This document shows positions 38,876-51,306 of a DNA stretch of 64,000 nt, piece by piece. The notes below the pieces were generated by a model, which saw only the letters and a program-made list of their open reading frames with translations, was not told where the DNA came from and did not search any database. The position numbers and the translations under genes are program-made. The first letter of the stretch is position 1. Each line of letters begins with the position of its first letter. This DNA is from Xenopus tropicalis (taxonomy: Eukaryota; Chordata; Amphibia; Anura; Pipidae): the NCBI RefSeq assembly GCF_000004195.4, contig NC_030684.2, forward strand, positions 107,042,429 to 107,106,428, read 5' to 3'.

Positions 38876-38969
38876 ACAGAGAGCCGCACACACAGGGACT
38901 TGGCAATAAAGTGAAAAAATTTATTGAAAAAATCCAACGTTTCGAGTACTGACTGTACTCTTCCTCAGG
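38876..38969 (-). repeat. third Penelope-like terminal repeat copy
   Basis: Reads gagccgcacacacagggactt, then gtgaaaaaatttattgaaaaaatccaacgtttcg, parallel to the left arm at 38,291-38,360 but diverged and shortened. It follows a TA-rich tract. Confidence 0.6.
38934..38969 (-). ncRNA. hammerhead-ribozyme-like motif 4 with compensated stem II
   Basis: Minus strand: CTGAGGA, A, GAGTAC, loop AGTCA, GTACTC, GAAACGTT. Compared with motif 1, the fourth base of stem II is T instead of C and its partner is A instead of G, so pairing is kept. The core is intact. Confidence 0.6.
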
Positions 38970-38990
38970 GACAAACCTGAGAAAAAGATC

Positions 38991-39025
38991 TGACATTTTG
39001 ATCACCAACAGTGCTCTTCTTCAGG
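38991..39025 (-). ncRNA. decayed hammerhead-like motif 5
   Basis: Minus strand: CTGAAGA, GAGCAC, then GTGATC (one mispair) and AAAATGTCA instead of GAAACGTH. Recognisable only by its position next to motif 4. Confidence 0.35.
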
Positions 39026-39320
39026 GACATATATATCTATAGATATGGCTGTGTATACAAATATAGCAGCCAGAACCTTTAAGGGCAAATCTATTGGGAA
39101 AACACTTGTTTTTCATTCTAAGCCATCCTATTAGAGTGGGTGAATGTGCACTGTCCTGTTACACTGCATATAGGGGCATACTGGGCATTCTGCAAGCAAG
39201 TTAGTGGCATTAGGGTGAAATGAATACAGGCATCTGATTCCATAGCCCTCTTGCCTTAGAAGACACCTGGATATTCCTATATATGATGTTCAGCTCTTTC
39301 TTTCTTTGGGACTGTTCCAC

Positions 39321-39457
39321 TTAAGGTCCCCATACACGGGCCGATTCTAGCTGGCGATATTGGTCCATTAGACCTGTAGGTGGGGATATCGGGTGAAGAT
39401 CCACTCATTTGGCGATCTCGCCAAGCGAGCAAATCTTCACGTGTATGGGGACCTTTA
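39321..39457. mobile_element. internally deleted TTAA MITE, 137 bp
   Basis: TTAAGGTCCCCATACACGGG and GTGTATGGGGACCTTTA are its ends. It keeps the outer 'gcgatctcgccaagcgagc' region in inverted orientation but lacks the central hairpins of the 357-390-bp copies. Confidence 0.8.
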
Positions 39458-40732
39458 CTATGCATCAGATGTTGCACTGACAGGTCTCCTGGAAGCATTC
39501 CTGCTATCACTTTGTAGTATATACAGTATTTGGCTTCAGTATGCTGCAAATGTGTACCCCAAATCATGATGTATTGGTCGGCATGGTGGGGGGCTGTTCT
39601 ATGGATTTTTTTGTCCATGTGTTTTTTCTTTTATAACGTAGGTAATTATCATCGCTCAAGATGGTTTGTGTATCATTTGTGTATGTTTATGTTTGGCCCC
39701 ACATTTATGCTAACATTGTATCTTGGCTTAGAGAATGGATGACTGTATTAATTGTGCATCATACCCCCCATGCCTGTGGTATGGCCTCATTAACCCTTGG
39801 TTGCACTGCTTTGAAAGTACATTGGCACCTACAGTCCATTATGGAGGCAACATTTATTCTGCCATCATTGCTTAGAGTTGGTTTAATAAGGTTGTTCTTG
39901 CTAAACATGTGAGAACCTCAAGAAAAGCCACTCACAGGGCAAGGCAGCTGCACTTCCCATTGTAATGGAGGTTTGGCTCTCCTGTTGTAGCGGAGCACTC
40001 TCTATATTAGTGCATCTGAGCACTCCTACCTGCTCTAAAGAATAGGAAGAGCCTGGGCTCTGCTCTGTGCTATGGAAGAATCAGATCTGCCTTTAGTCAA
40101 CCAGGGATGCTATCGTCATTTATTACTTTACTTTCTAACCCAGTCCTTCAGTTACCCAGTTGCCCTGTGCCTGACTGCCATCTCTAGGAGGCGGGGCAGG
40201 TGCACACTATAAATAGATGCTCCTGTAAGCGGAGTTCAGTGAAATCGCAGGCGGGGTGGGCAAAAGTTAGGGTGAACCCGCAGGTAAATCTGTGAGTTTG
40301 GGGGCGGGCCGCATATCACTAGCGCCCTAGTTACGTGCCTCTTCTGTCTACCTCTAGTTCCAACCCTTTCTCTTACTGGCTACAGTCTATCTCCACCTAC
40401 CAAAAGGCTTGAAGGAATGTGACAATGGATGGAGCCTGAAATAGTTGTTTACTGAGGCCCATTTATTAACACTGGGCTTATTTGCAGTTGGGCAGTAACA
40501 TATAGCAGTCAATTAGTGGTTAGTCTTGTTCAGCCAACTGCAGGTTGGACATTGAAAATAAAAGTTTTTCATGGGTTGCTGCCCAGATTCCAATGAGCCT
40601 CACTGTCTTTAGACTGCACATCTCGGCAGATAGAATAGAAAGATTATTTAAAGACAAGAAATCACTTCTTTTTTTGTTTCTTTTTTGCTGTAGAACTGGG
40701 TTAAAAAGTAAGGTAACAAATGATAATATCCA

Positions 40733-41157
40733 TTAAAGGGGTTGTTCACCATTGAGTTAACTTTTAATATGACATAAAAAGTAATATTCTAAGATAATTT
40801 GCAGTTTGTCTTCATTTATTATTGTTTGTACTATTTCAATTATTTTACTTTTTGTTCAGCAGCTTTCCAGTATGGAGTTTAGCAGCTATCTTGTTGCTAG
40901 GGTCCAAATTACCTTAGCAACCAGGGAGTGGTTTAAATGAGTGACTGGTATTTGAATAGGAAAGGATAGAAAAATAAGTTATAAAAAGTAACAATAACAT
41001 TGTAGCCTCACAGAGTTTTTGGCTGCCGGGGGTGAGTGACCCCCATTTGGAAGCTGCAGAGAGTTAGAAGAAGGCAAATAATTAAAAAACTATAAGAACA
41101 AATAATGATCATCGTTTGAAAAGTTGCTTAAAATTGGCCATTGCATAACATACTTAA
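40733..41157. mobile_element. T2-like TTAA MITE ('ggggttgttcacc' family)
   Basis: TTAAAGGGGTTGTTCACCAT at the left; the right end (tacttaaagg) is degraded. The interior words 'ttgttgctagggtcc', 'ggctgccgggggtgagtgacccccattt' and 'ttagcaaccaggga' recur in the copies at 52.3, 58.5 and 62.8 kb. Confidence 0.75.
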
Positions 41158-42143
41158 AGGTTAAATCAGTCATCTCATTTTATACACATTTCTTTTTAGC
41201 TTTAAGAATGTAAAGGGATTCTTTCCCATGCCCAGTGTGCCTGAGCTTGCCTGTGCTGCTGGATTATTGTATGTTATCAGCCCAGTCCTATTGGGAAGTG
41301 CTGGAATAATGTGTGTGTGAAATCAGTACAGATTCTAGGCGCGTGTGCTTTATCATTTCCTACTTATTTACCTGTGTTTCTCTAAATGTCTGACTTCTGA
41401 CTGAAAGCTGGAAGTAAGAGGATCTTTCGGTGGCCAACTGTGCGAGTCCTACTGTCCTACCATCCCCCGTTACTGTGAGTGTATCTTGTGTATGTGACTT
41501 GGAAGTGTTTTCTCTTTGAATTAAATTATTGTGTCTCAAATTATTTAAATTGGAGCCAGAACCGAATGGGATTCTTTTTTTTTATTATTTTGGTTTGTAT
41601 ATTAATATTAAATTGAAGATTACCAAGCCGGCTTGGTGCGACTGGAAACTTGTTCTTATATGATGAGCTGCCCTAGGCCTGGTCTGAATACTAGAGCACA
41701 CAGACCATAAATAAAACCTTTAAACACACTTTTTTCTGTCTTTTGGTCTTTATTTTCAAAAAAGTTCTTCAATGAAACCTTACTGTACAATCACTTTTTT
41801 GGTTTCTTGAGATTTTCTCCACCTCCTTGATTTTAGGGGTCCATTCCAGCTTCCTCAGGAGGTAAGTGAAGATGACGGATAGCAGACTCATTCAGCCCGA
41901 GCTCCTCCTTTGCTCTTTGTTACCCCTTCCCCCTCTCTGCTACCTTGGTCTTACCCATTTTCTTTCAATCTTCATTTGGTTCAAGGATTCAATCACAGAC
42001 CAGAAGTGCACACAGAATTAACTTATGAAGTGGGAAGATGTGGATATGGATGGGTTGGGTGTGGATCCTACAATGGCAGCATTTAGTGGGTTAAAAGAGA
42101 AGGAAAGGAAACACTAAGTATGCTTTATTAGAAAGGTCTGTGT
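41158..42143. other. intergenic or distal 3' UTR, no gene seen
   Basis: AT-rich with an AATAAA at about 41,710. Nothing coding was recognised. Confidence 0.4.
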
Positions 42144-42434
42144 CGGGATCCCCAACCTTTCTTACTCGTGAGCCACAGTCAAATGTAAAAAGACTTGGAG
42201 GGCAACACAAGCATCATAAAAGTTCACGGAGGTGCTAAATAAGAGCTAGGATTGGCTATTAGGCAGCCTCTATGCACACTATCAGCTTACAGGGGCTTTA
42301 TTTGGTAGTAAATCCTGTTTCTATTCAACCAAAACTTGCAGCCAAGTCAGGAATTCAAAAATAACATTGAGAGCAGCATCCAAGGGGTTGGTGAGCGACA
42401 TGTTGCCCCGAGCCACTGGTTGAGGATCACTGGT
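42144..42434. mobile_element. hAT MITE, copy A of a twin pair
   Basis: Begins CGGGATCCCCAACCTTTCTT and ends GAGCCACTGGTTGAGGATCACTG (right half). Flanks gtctgtgt and gtttatat match at five of eight positions, all differences being transitions, as expected for an old duplication. It has high identity with copy B 1.35 kb away. Confidence 0.75.
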
Positions 42435-43776
42435 TTATATAAATACAGCCATAGGCACTCACAGAAACGCTCAGAGTCCTCTATCAAAAGAAACACAGGA
42501 TTTCGGTCTTCTGTTGTGTACACGTACTTTGATATCACACTTCCTGTCTCAGAAAAATCCTAGTCTGCTTTACTTCCTCCAGAATGTGTGATATACAGTA
42601 TGCTGCCAGCAGCACGGAAGCTACAGAGACCAAGCTAAAATGGCAGCTGCTATCTTAAACAAAGGAAGGACGTTTCTAGTGCTCTTTTCTAAGGTATGGT
42701 AAAGCTTTCTGCAGAATACATATAGTGCTCTTAGTGGCACTAATATGGCTAATCTATTCGCAGTAAAATGCCAAAATGACTTCTCTTTTAAAGTTGGTGC
42801 ATGTTAAGGTGTTGATAATTGACTTTTTCCTGAACGGCACAGCATAGTTATCTACAAGTATAGTTACTATAACCAGCCCAATCATTCACAGATGACCAGG
42901 TTCTGTGATTGGTTTCTTTGCCCAATCCCCGCCCACTTCTGCTCTCTCCAGTATACCTCTCTGCCTACTGAGTTCTAAATATAGAGTTCTGCCCTGGCAT
43001 TGCTTTGTGATGATTTCCCTGGAGTGTCCGGCAGCCTGCCCCATTGATTCTCAGCATTCATGCTCTTAGTTTCAAGGAGAGATGAAATTATGAATGATTT
43101 CTTGGCTGTTCCTGGAAATGGAATTCCTGCTCCATTGCTGCACCTACCTTGCTTAAAGGTGAAAAAGCTGTTTTTTAATCCCGAGATTTCATGTAGGACA
43201 AGTAGTCAAGGAGTAGCATGTAGTGCCACAGGGAATTGCAACCTAGGCCTCGTAATCTTTTGCTGAACACCATAACTGTAAGTTACCAAAGCATCTGGGT
43301 GGCTATGGGTTGTTAATAAACATCCTGTAGTATAAAAAGTCATATCTTTTTTCATTAGTGAAGAGGCTAGTGACCCTAGGGAAATTCCTTCTGGTTTCCT
43401 ATGAGTGATGGTGCAGCCCTGCTCACGAAGAAGGGTGCCAGGCTCTGGGCTTTCTGCCCAGAAATCTAGCCCTGATTGTCTATATATAGACAGCGCCAGA
43501 ATAAGCATTTTAGGGCCCACCAGAGAACCAGACATCTAAGGCCCACTTTTTGCATCATTAAATATAAAATGTACTAAACATGGGATTTGTCATAAAGCGG
43601 GGCCTGCTGGGATATTCCCTGTTATCTTGATCAGCCAGTCCAACCCTGCATATACAGTATAAATCACATCAGTTTTGCACAAAATTCTATAAAAACGTAC
43701 CTCGAAAGCCTAGACATGTAAACTGAGAGCAGAAATATTTTTCAGGCATTAGAGAGAAGGTTGGAGATGGTGGAAG
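42435..43776. other. intergenic, between the twin hAT MITEs
   Basis: Short open frames on both strands without domains. Part of a 'gggtcggactggg'-like repeat (43,590-43,650, right end ccagtccaaccctg). No gene seen. Confidence 0.4.
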
Positions 43777-43784
43777 CTCTAGAC

Positions 43785-44064
43785 AAGGGGTCCCCAACCT
43801 TTCTTACTCGTGAGCCACAGTCAAATGTAAAAAAACTTAGAGAGCAAAACAAGCATCATAAAAGTTCATGGAGGTGCCAAATAAGGGCTAAGATTGGCTA
43901 TTAGGCAGCCTCTATGCACCCTATCAGCTTACAGGGGGCTTTATTTGGTAGTAAATCTAAGTCAGGAATTCAAAAATAACTCCCTGGTTTGGGGGCACTG
44001 AGAGCAACATCTAAGGGGTTGGTGAGCAACATGTTGCCCCCGAGCCACTGGTTGGGGATCACTG
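43785..44064. mobile_element. hAT MITE, copy B of a twin pair, 280 bp
   Basis: AAGGGGTCCCCAACC at the left and GGTTGGGGATCACTG at the right, with a perfect 8-bp duplication CTCTAGAC (43,777-43,784 and 44,065-44,072). The intact duplication shows the insertion independent of copy A and probably younger. Confidence 0.9.
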
Positions 44065-44244
44065 CTCTAGACTAACAAGCACCTACTGGCCTACTGAATT
44101 CCACGATCCATACTATGCAAGGCCTAAGAATTCTCTCTGATGTTGAATAGAAAGTATTTACTGTATTCTGCTGTCCCAAAACAGTCTACATCCAGTGCCA
44201 CTAGATTAAAGAGCCCACCTGGGCTGTACAAGCAGTAAATGTCA

Positions 44245-44634
44245 CTAAAGGTCCCCATACACGGTAAGATCCACTCACTTGGTGAGATCGCCAAGCGAGC
44301 GGATCTTCCCCCGATATCCCCACCTACGGGTGGGCGATATCGGGGAGCCTGAAGTTAAAAAAAAAAATAATCTGATTGTTTGGCCCTGGGGCCAAACGAC
44401 CAGATTATGTAGGCGGCAATGGGGCAGTCGGTTTGGGGACCGCATCAACGAGCCGATGCGGCCCCCGATCCGACGGAATCTTTTAACCTGGCCGATCGAT
44501 ATCTGGCCAATTTCAGGTCAGATATCGGTCGGCCAGTCCGCTCGTTTCTGCCCCTACACGGGCAGATAAGCTGCAGAGTCGGTCCAAGGGACCAATATCG
44601 GCAGCTTCTATTGGCCCGTGTATGGGGGCCTTAA
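44245..44634. mobile_element. TTAA MITE of the 'ggtccccatacac' family, 390 bp
   Basis: CTAAAGGTCCCCATACACGG at the left and GTGTATGGGGGCCTTAA at the right. Its interior is closely similar to 6,711-7,067, including the gtttggccc hairpin and the GGGACCGCAT/ATGCGGCCCC hairpin. The apparent common peptide read from both copies is a by-product of copy identity. Confidence 0.85.
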
Positions 44635-47258
44635 GACATATCCAAATGTGCAATATGTGGATTGTTAGCCGTGGAGGAACTGCAGAGTCATTAAGCAGAC
44701 TGGTAAATCCAAATGCGTGCAATAAAGCACAAAGGCACTTGCCAAGATTTCTCTTTGCTTTGTAGTTCTTTATTTTCGTACCTGATGTTTTCAAAGGAAG
44801 ATTCTCATTGTGCATTGGCACAGAATTAAGCTGGCAAAGCAGGAGACATTCTCTGCCACTATAGAAACTCGCCTTTGTACCAGCAAGGAGATGAATGGAA
44901 GGTGTGAGCTTAATTAATTCCTGGAACTCACCCTTGCGGGCATTGGAGACGAGTGGCAGCCAATTCCTTATCAGGCCTTCAGCAGCTGTGCGCCCCCTGA
45001 CACTATCTCAGCGGCAGTGCTGTTGCACAGCAATAAACACAATTAATGACATTGACTTCCAGAGGACACAGGGAGATTGCAGCAGTTGATGTTCCCGGCC
45101 CTTACTAAGTATTACAGTTCAGCCGGCTAATGTCTGGTGGGAAACCTTTAATTGTATTCTGTTTAATGATGAAGACTGACTCAACATATGGCTAATAAAC
45201 TCTGAGATGAACTTACCTTTCTGAAACACTAGAGAGGTCCACAACCACCAAAGATGAGAAGACCTTTCCAGTAATGGCAAATCTGCATTTTACAGCCAGT
45301 GTAGCTCTTTTATTCCCAGTGCCACATTAGGATGAACATAGAAGGCAGCACATAATCAGCCCATGCCTGTGGGAATATACTTGGCTGTATTTATTCCGCT
45401 ACCCCAGGGCCAAAGATTGTATTGCATGAGAACTTGTGAAGACCCATCAAGAGTGGCTTGGATCCCTGTCCCAATGGGGCTCTCACCTCGGATCTAATTG
45501 ATATCTAAGCAAATCCTGATCCAGTATTAATCAGGGAGGTGATAGCTTTGACTTGCATACAGACAGGCAAATGTTGGACTGTGCAGTGCTTATTAGGCTA
45601 TGGCTAAACTAACAGAGAGCACAAATGGGGGCTTATTTACGAACACTAATACAACCGCAAAACACTAATGTGGCTATAAACATGTGCTGCTCAAATGATG
45701 TGGCTACCACCTTCCACTGAGCACCAATGCACCTGATCAGCCTGTTCTGAAGATTTGTGCACTGTTGGTGTAAGTACAATGTATGGGGCCATTGGACACG
45801 AAAGAGCCCTGTAATTAGCACATGCCTTCAGGGGGTTCCCCTGGCACAAAAAATGAGCCCATCCCACCTACATCAAAGGAAGTTGTTTATAACTAGCACA
45901 AATAGCATGGTTATTTTGACTGGACTCCAGCCCCCCTTGATTAGGCAAAGGTGGGACTAACAGACTCCTTCAATTGGCCATCCAGGTCAGGGACAAAGCA
46001 CGGGTTGCCAGGCTTCTTAAGGGAAATAGTTAAATATTAACCTATACCCTACCATTTACAGAGAAGGAGCTGGAGGTTAAGTACATAGAAACTGTTCATA
46101 TTAAAGTTAAGTACCTTTGCCAGGTACAAGGGTATCTAAGAAACTCCTTATAATTGTGTATTAATATGCATTGCTGTTTAGCACCATGGTTTTGTCCAGA
46201 TTAACTTAATATAGAATGCAAGATAGGGGCAGCTAGCACAGCAGGCTATTGCTATCCTACCTTTAGTATTGTGAATTGTATGGCATCTTCATAAAGAAAG
46301 CAATGAATGTAAATTGCCAGCGTGTTTAGAAGAAGGAGAACAATTCTTCATTAATTTGGTCTTTACATCCCGTTCAAATGTTATGGGCTAGCGAGACATT
46401 ATGCAGAATCAATATCCACAGTTCTGAGGTTACCCCACTCCGACTATTCAGCAGGAATCAGAATTATGAGCTACTATAAAGTGAGTTCAAAAACAGTTAG
46501 ATATTTTCCCCCCTTTTTCATCAATGTCCCCTTTGGCAAAGTCTGCCTGACATGCGGCTGCACTTTCATGGATTTTCACAGCACTGCTGGTAATTGGTCT
46601 AAGGACTGAATTAAATTCAGACCATGGCTTCAGACATTAATTGCTTTTCCCTGACAAGAAATGTTCAAGGTCATGTTCTGCCAGTTCTGCTATAACATTA
46701 TTAGCCTGCACTGCCCCATACAGCCTCCAACTCTCACTGCCTACAGGAACCATTGTGCTTCAGGGCCACACAGGAAGAAATGGAGGGGCCATAGGTATTG
46801 AAGGATTATTGGGGCCTTTTTTGATTAAAAAAATACGGCTGTACTTCTGATGTATGAGCAGGCAGTATAATAGCCCCTTATGGTCCCTGTTATCCCATTC
46901 CTGCCCAGCCTTCCTAGCAGATGGGGGTACTTCTGTAGTTACAATAATGTAGTGCTGTTACACTTGCTCACGGTGCCTATGTCTATGGGGGGAATCATGC
47001 TGTGGTTGCCCTACATGACTGTATTTTTCCCCAAAAATTCTTGTTCTGCCAAGTCATAAAGTGTGGGCCCTTGTTGAGGGAGGATCTTTAGGTTTAGCTC
47101 CCCACAACCGAGACGCTTTGATAAATATACCCCTTGGCTACTGGTCCTCTTAAAGGAACTTCAGTTCCATAGGGTAGTAATAAACATTTAGAAAGAGCAG
47201 TCAAGAGAACTGGTAGTGGAGGGTTAGTAACTCAGGAGTATCTGAGTAGACAGATATA
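44635..47258. other. intergenic, nothing recognised
   Basis: 2.6 kb without convincing exon, RNA gene or clear MITE. It ends at the TA target of the Tc1 element. Confidence 0.45.
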
Positions 47259-48885
47259 CAGTGGTGTGAAAAACTATTTGCCCCCTTCCTGATTTCTTAT
47301 TCTTTTGCATGTTTGTCACACAAAATGTTTCTGATCATCAAACACATTTAACTATTAGTCAAAGATAACATAATTGAACACAAAATGCAGTTTTTAAATG
47401 AAGGTTTACGTTATTAAGGGAGAAAAAAAACTCCAAATCTACATGGCCCTGTGTGAAAAAGTGATTGCCCCCCTTGTTAAAAAATAACTTAACTGTGGTT
47501 TATCAATTTCAATTTTCAATTTCAATATCAATTTGTGTAGTCACCCCCAGGCCTGATTACTGCCACACCTGTTTCAATCAAGAAATCACTTAAATAGGAG
47601 CTACCTGACACAGAGAAGTAGACCAAAAGCACCTCAAAAGCTAGACATCATGCCAAGATCCAAAGAAATTCAGGAACAAATGAGAACAAAAGTAATTGAG
47701 ATCTATCAGTCTGGTAAAGGTTATAAAGCCATTTCTAAAGCTTTGGGACTCCAGCGAACCACAGTGAGAGCCATTATCCACAAATGGCAAAAACATGGAA
47801 CAGTGGTGAACCTTGGAGTGGCCGGCCGACCAAAATTACCCCAAGAGCGCAGAGACAACTCATCCGAGAGGCCCCAAAAGACCCCAGGACAACATCTAAA
47901 GAACTGCAGGCCTCACTTGACTCAATTAAGGTCAGTGTTCACGACTCCACCATAAGAAAGAGACTGGGCAAAAACGGCCTGCATGGCAGATTTCCAAGGC
48001 GCAAACCACTTTTAAGCAAAAAGAACATAAGGCTCGTCTCAATTTTGCTAAAAAACATCTGAATGATTGCCAAGACTTTTGGGAAAATATCTTGTGGACC
48101 GACGAGACAAAAGTTGAACTTTTTGGAAGCTGCGTGTCCCGTTACATCTGGCGTAAAAGTAACACAGCATTTCAGAAAAAGAACATCATACCAACAGTAA
48201 AATATGGTGGCGGTAGTGTGATGGTCTGGGGTTGTTTTGCTGCTTCAGGACCTGGAAGGCTTGCTGTGATAGATGGAACCATGAATTCTACTGTCTACCA
48301 AAAAATCCTGAAGGAGAATGTCCGGCCATCTGTTCGTCAACTCAAGCTGAAGCGATCTTGGGTGCTGCAGCAGGACAATGACCCAAAACACACCAGCAAA
48401 TCCACCTCTGAATGGCTGAAGAAAAACAAAATGAAGACTTTGGAGTGGCCTAGTCAAAGTCCTGACCTGAATCCTATTGAGATGTTGTGGCATGACCTTA
48501 AAAAGGCGGTTCATGCTAGAAAACCCTCAAATAAAGCTGAATTACAACAATTCTGCAAAGATGAGTGGGCCAAAATTCCTCCAGAGCGCTGTAAAAGACT
48601 CGTTGCAAGTTATCGCAAACGCTTGATTGCAGTTATTGCTGCTAAGGGTGGCCCAACCAGTTATTAGGTTCAGGGGGCAATTACTTTTTCACACAGGGCC
48701 ATGTAGGTTTGGATTTTTTTTCTCCCTAAATAATAAAAACCCTCATTTAAAAACTGCATTTTGTGTTTACTTGTGTTATCTTTGACTAATAGTTAAATGT
48801 GTTTGATGATCAGAAACATTTTGTGTGACAAACATGCAAAAGAATAAGAAATCAGGAAGGGGGCAAATAGTTTTTCACACCACTG
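47259..48885 (+). mobile_element. full-length Tc1-like transposon, 1,627 bp
   Basis: Begins CAGTGGTGTGAAAAACTATT and ends with its reverse complement (TTTTTCACACCACTG), between TA dinucleotides (47,257-47,258 and 48,886-48,887). The terminal inverted repeats are about 215 bp with few mismatches, the IR/DR type common in fish and frog Tc1 elements. Length and single transposase gene are standard. The ends are intact; only the transposase is broken, so a transposase supplied in trans could in principle act on it. Confidence 0.95.
47650..48667 (+). pseudogene. Tc1 transposase with two frameshifts
   Basis: The cut-and-paste DDE transposase of the element above. The ATG at 47,650 opens the paired helix-turn-helix DNA-binding region (MPRSKEIQEQ...YKAISKALGL). 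A small deletion near 47,812 shifts the frame, and the following segment carries GRPTKITPRAQRQL. A second shift, apparently one missing base near 48,029, moves to the catalytic frame starting about 48,092. That part is open to the stop at 48,665-48,667 and has the complete DD34E triad: D at 48,101 (WTDETKVELF), D at 48,374 (QQDND) and E at 48,479 (NPIEMLW). No in-frame stop lies inside the catalytic segment. Recently dead, judging by two small lesions only. Confidence 0.93.
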
Positions 48886-49313
48886 TAGGTGCAGAATGTG
48901 ATAAACCCAGCGAGAATACCTGACTTTATTCCCTTGATTTTCAGCTGATCCATGCTATTACCTGCCATTTTCACTGTGGAATTAGGGGAATTTATTTCCA
49001 TTCTTGATTATATATGTTTCCTTATTATGAACTTCTAGCCCCCAACAAGTACACCCTAGTATATACCTCTCCTGCTTATACAAAGTAGCAGTAGCATTAT
49101 ACCCTGTGGCTACCAGGTAGTGCATACATTCAAAATACAGGTATCTTTAAGAAATTGGTTACCTGGGGGTCCTAAGAAGACTGGGATAGTAAGGAATGTA
49201 AGCCATGTCACTACTGGTGAGCCGCCAGTAACATTACAGGGTTTATACCGCATGCATCTGCTGAAGCAAACATTATACCTGTCCCTTCCCATGAACAAAT
49301 ATATGGTACAATA

Positions 49314-49697
49314 ATCTAAAAAAACCTGTACCCCCAAACAATGTAGGTCTCTACAAAAATATATAGGCCGCCTCCTGGGATCAAATGATTCACGGTGCAC
49401 ACAAACAAGCCAAGGCACACATACATGCTAGGCCCCATCAGCCAATTAATGGACAGAGTTCTGCCTTTTGCTCCCACACTACTTCCTGTTACAGTTACAG
49501 CTGCATTATTTCCTGTCATGTGATCTCTGAGGGAGCACCCAGCCCATCACTAAATGGTGCTTATGTCAATGATGTATAAGGGCAATAGTTACTAAAATAT
49601 ATACTCCAGTTTTGTAAGATTCTTCAATAGGCCACTTAATATGATATGAACTAACTGTTAGTTAAGTATTTATTCTGGGGGTACAGTTCCTTCAAAT
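49314..49697. mobile_element. T2-like MITE ('acctgtacccccaaacaatgtagg'), about 384 bp
   Basis: Left 'ctaaaaaaacctgtaccccca' and right 'tgggggtacagttccttcaa' are diverged inverted ends of the TTAAAGG type. The left 45 bases recur at 50,699-50,750 in the next copy. The ends no longer show TTAA exactly. Confidence 0.7.
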
Positions 49698-50698
49698 ATC
49701 TCCTAACAATCAGTCAGCACTGTTAGAAAGACCATAGAAAGATTTAGGCATATATTTCCCATCAGTATGACTGCAGACTCACCAACACCCACCCTGGCTT
49801 GTTGCATAGTTATACAGATTGTTAGGGGATTCTGCATATGTCTATTCCCCTTCTTTCACCCATGAAATATCTGTATTGGTTTGTGACTCATCAGATTTGA
49901 GCCTGGAGTTTCTATGCACTTTAGGCAATGCAGCAGCTCTGTGGCGGCTTCTTAAGGTCTGGGGAGCGCTGTCTCGCCGCAGTACTTCTATTTAATAATA
50001 CAACAGTATAAGCCACAGGATGGCATTAACACAGAGGCTTAAAGTCATTAAAGGGCTTATAAATAGGAGCACAAAGCCTGGGGTTGGAAGCTAGCTACAC
50101 TAATTACTGGCGGAGCAGCACATTTAAATCGCCGTTTGAAATGGAATGGAAAAGGAAAGTCAAATTGCTTCTTAGCAAAAGTTTTGTTGTGCTACTGCAA
50201 TATTTTTTTATTCAATAGGGAACTTATGACTGGTTTATGACACTGCAGCACAGAGAAACTTTAAGGGCAATAGCACACAGGGGGATTCCCAGCTTGGTAG
50301 GTGGCAAAAGGCTGGGAATTAACCCTCCCTACAATACAGCACATCCCTTGTCTTGCTTTACTGTCTGCTGTGAACTAGTGCGGGACAGGAGAGGGGGTTT
50401 GGGTGCCAGAGAAGGGTGCAGTTTATTGCTGGTGGGGGCCACCAAAATGTTGTCACCAGCAGTAATAGGTCAGAACTCCTGAGGGTTGGGTGTATGGATG
50501 GTCTACACTTGTGCAGAGCTCATAGGGGCCCATCTGTATGCGGCAGCTATTCTTAACCCACCCCCCATTTATTATACTAATGGTTTTATGCAATTATGTT
50601 TTTTGCTTTTATATTTTATCAGTGCTGGAAATATTAAGAATTAATACACTTTTCTTATGTGCCGCCTTCTTGTAAAACTGTTTAGATTGTAAGCTCTT
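49698..50698. other. intergenic, nothing recognised
   Basis: No exon or named repeat seen between the two related MITEs. Confidence 0.4.
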
Positions 50699-50890
50699 TT
50701 AAAGGAAAACTATACCCCCAAACAATGTAGGTCTCTATAAAAATATATTGCATAAACAAGCTCATATATAAAACCCTGCTTCATAAATAAACCATTTTCA
50801 CAAAAATATACTTTTTTAGTAGTATGTGCCATTGGGAACTCTTAAATAGAAAATTGCCATTATAAGAATTAAGGGCCACCCCCTGGGATC
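50699..50890. mobile_element. second copy of the same MITE, partial
   Basis: TTAAAGGAAAACTATACCCC starts it and 'aaacaatgtaggtctctataaaaatatat' matches the 49.3-kb copy. It breaks off after about 190 bases, near 'ggccaccccctgggatca'. Confidence 0.65.
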
Positions 50891-51306
50891 ATAGGGGTCG
50901 GCCTGGAGTGCTCAGGGCTTCACCTCTGTGACTTTATCTCTTACATTTAATACTCTTTCCTAAGTTGTACCCAATATTTAGATCTAGGAGCAGATCCAAA
51001 ATAATGTGTGTAATAATAAGTGTATTTCCAGTGACGTAACTAGATGTTACTGGGCCCCACACCAAAACACTGCTAAGTTGACTGATTTCATCAAGGTTTT
51101 CTGAAATAGCTTATTAATTAACGCCTCACTGGGCCCTTTAAACTCCTGGGCCCCACTCCAGGTTCTGCCTCCTCTGTGCCTAACATTAGACCACCCTCTC
51201 TTCTAAAATAAAGTTTCAAAAAACAGACACTGACCAGTCCCATGTCGGAAGATTATACCTTTATGCACTGTAGTTGTAATAGCACCCAGTTTCCCATGGC
51301 ACCGAA

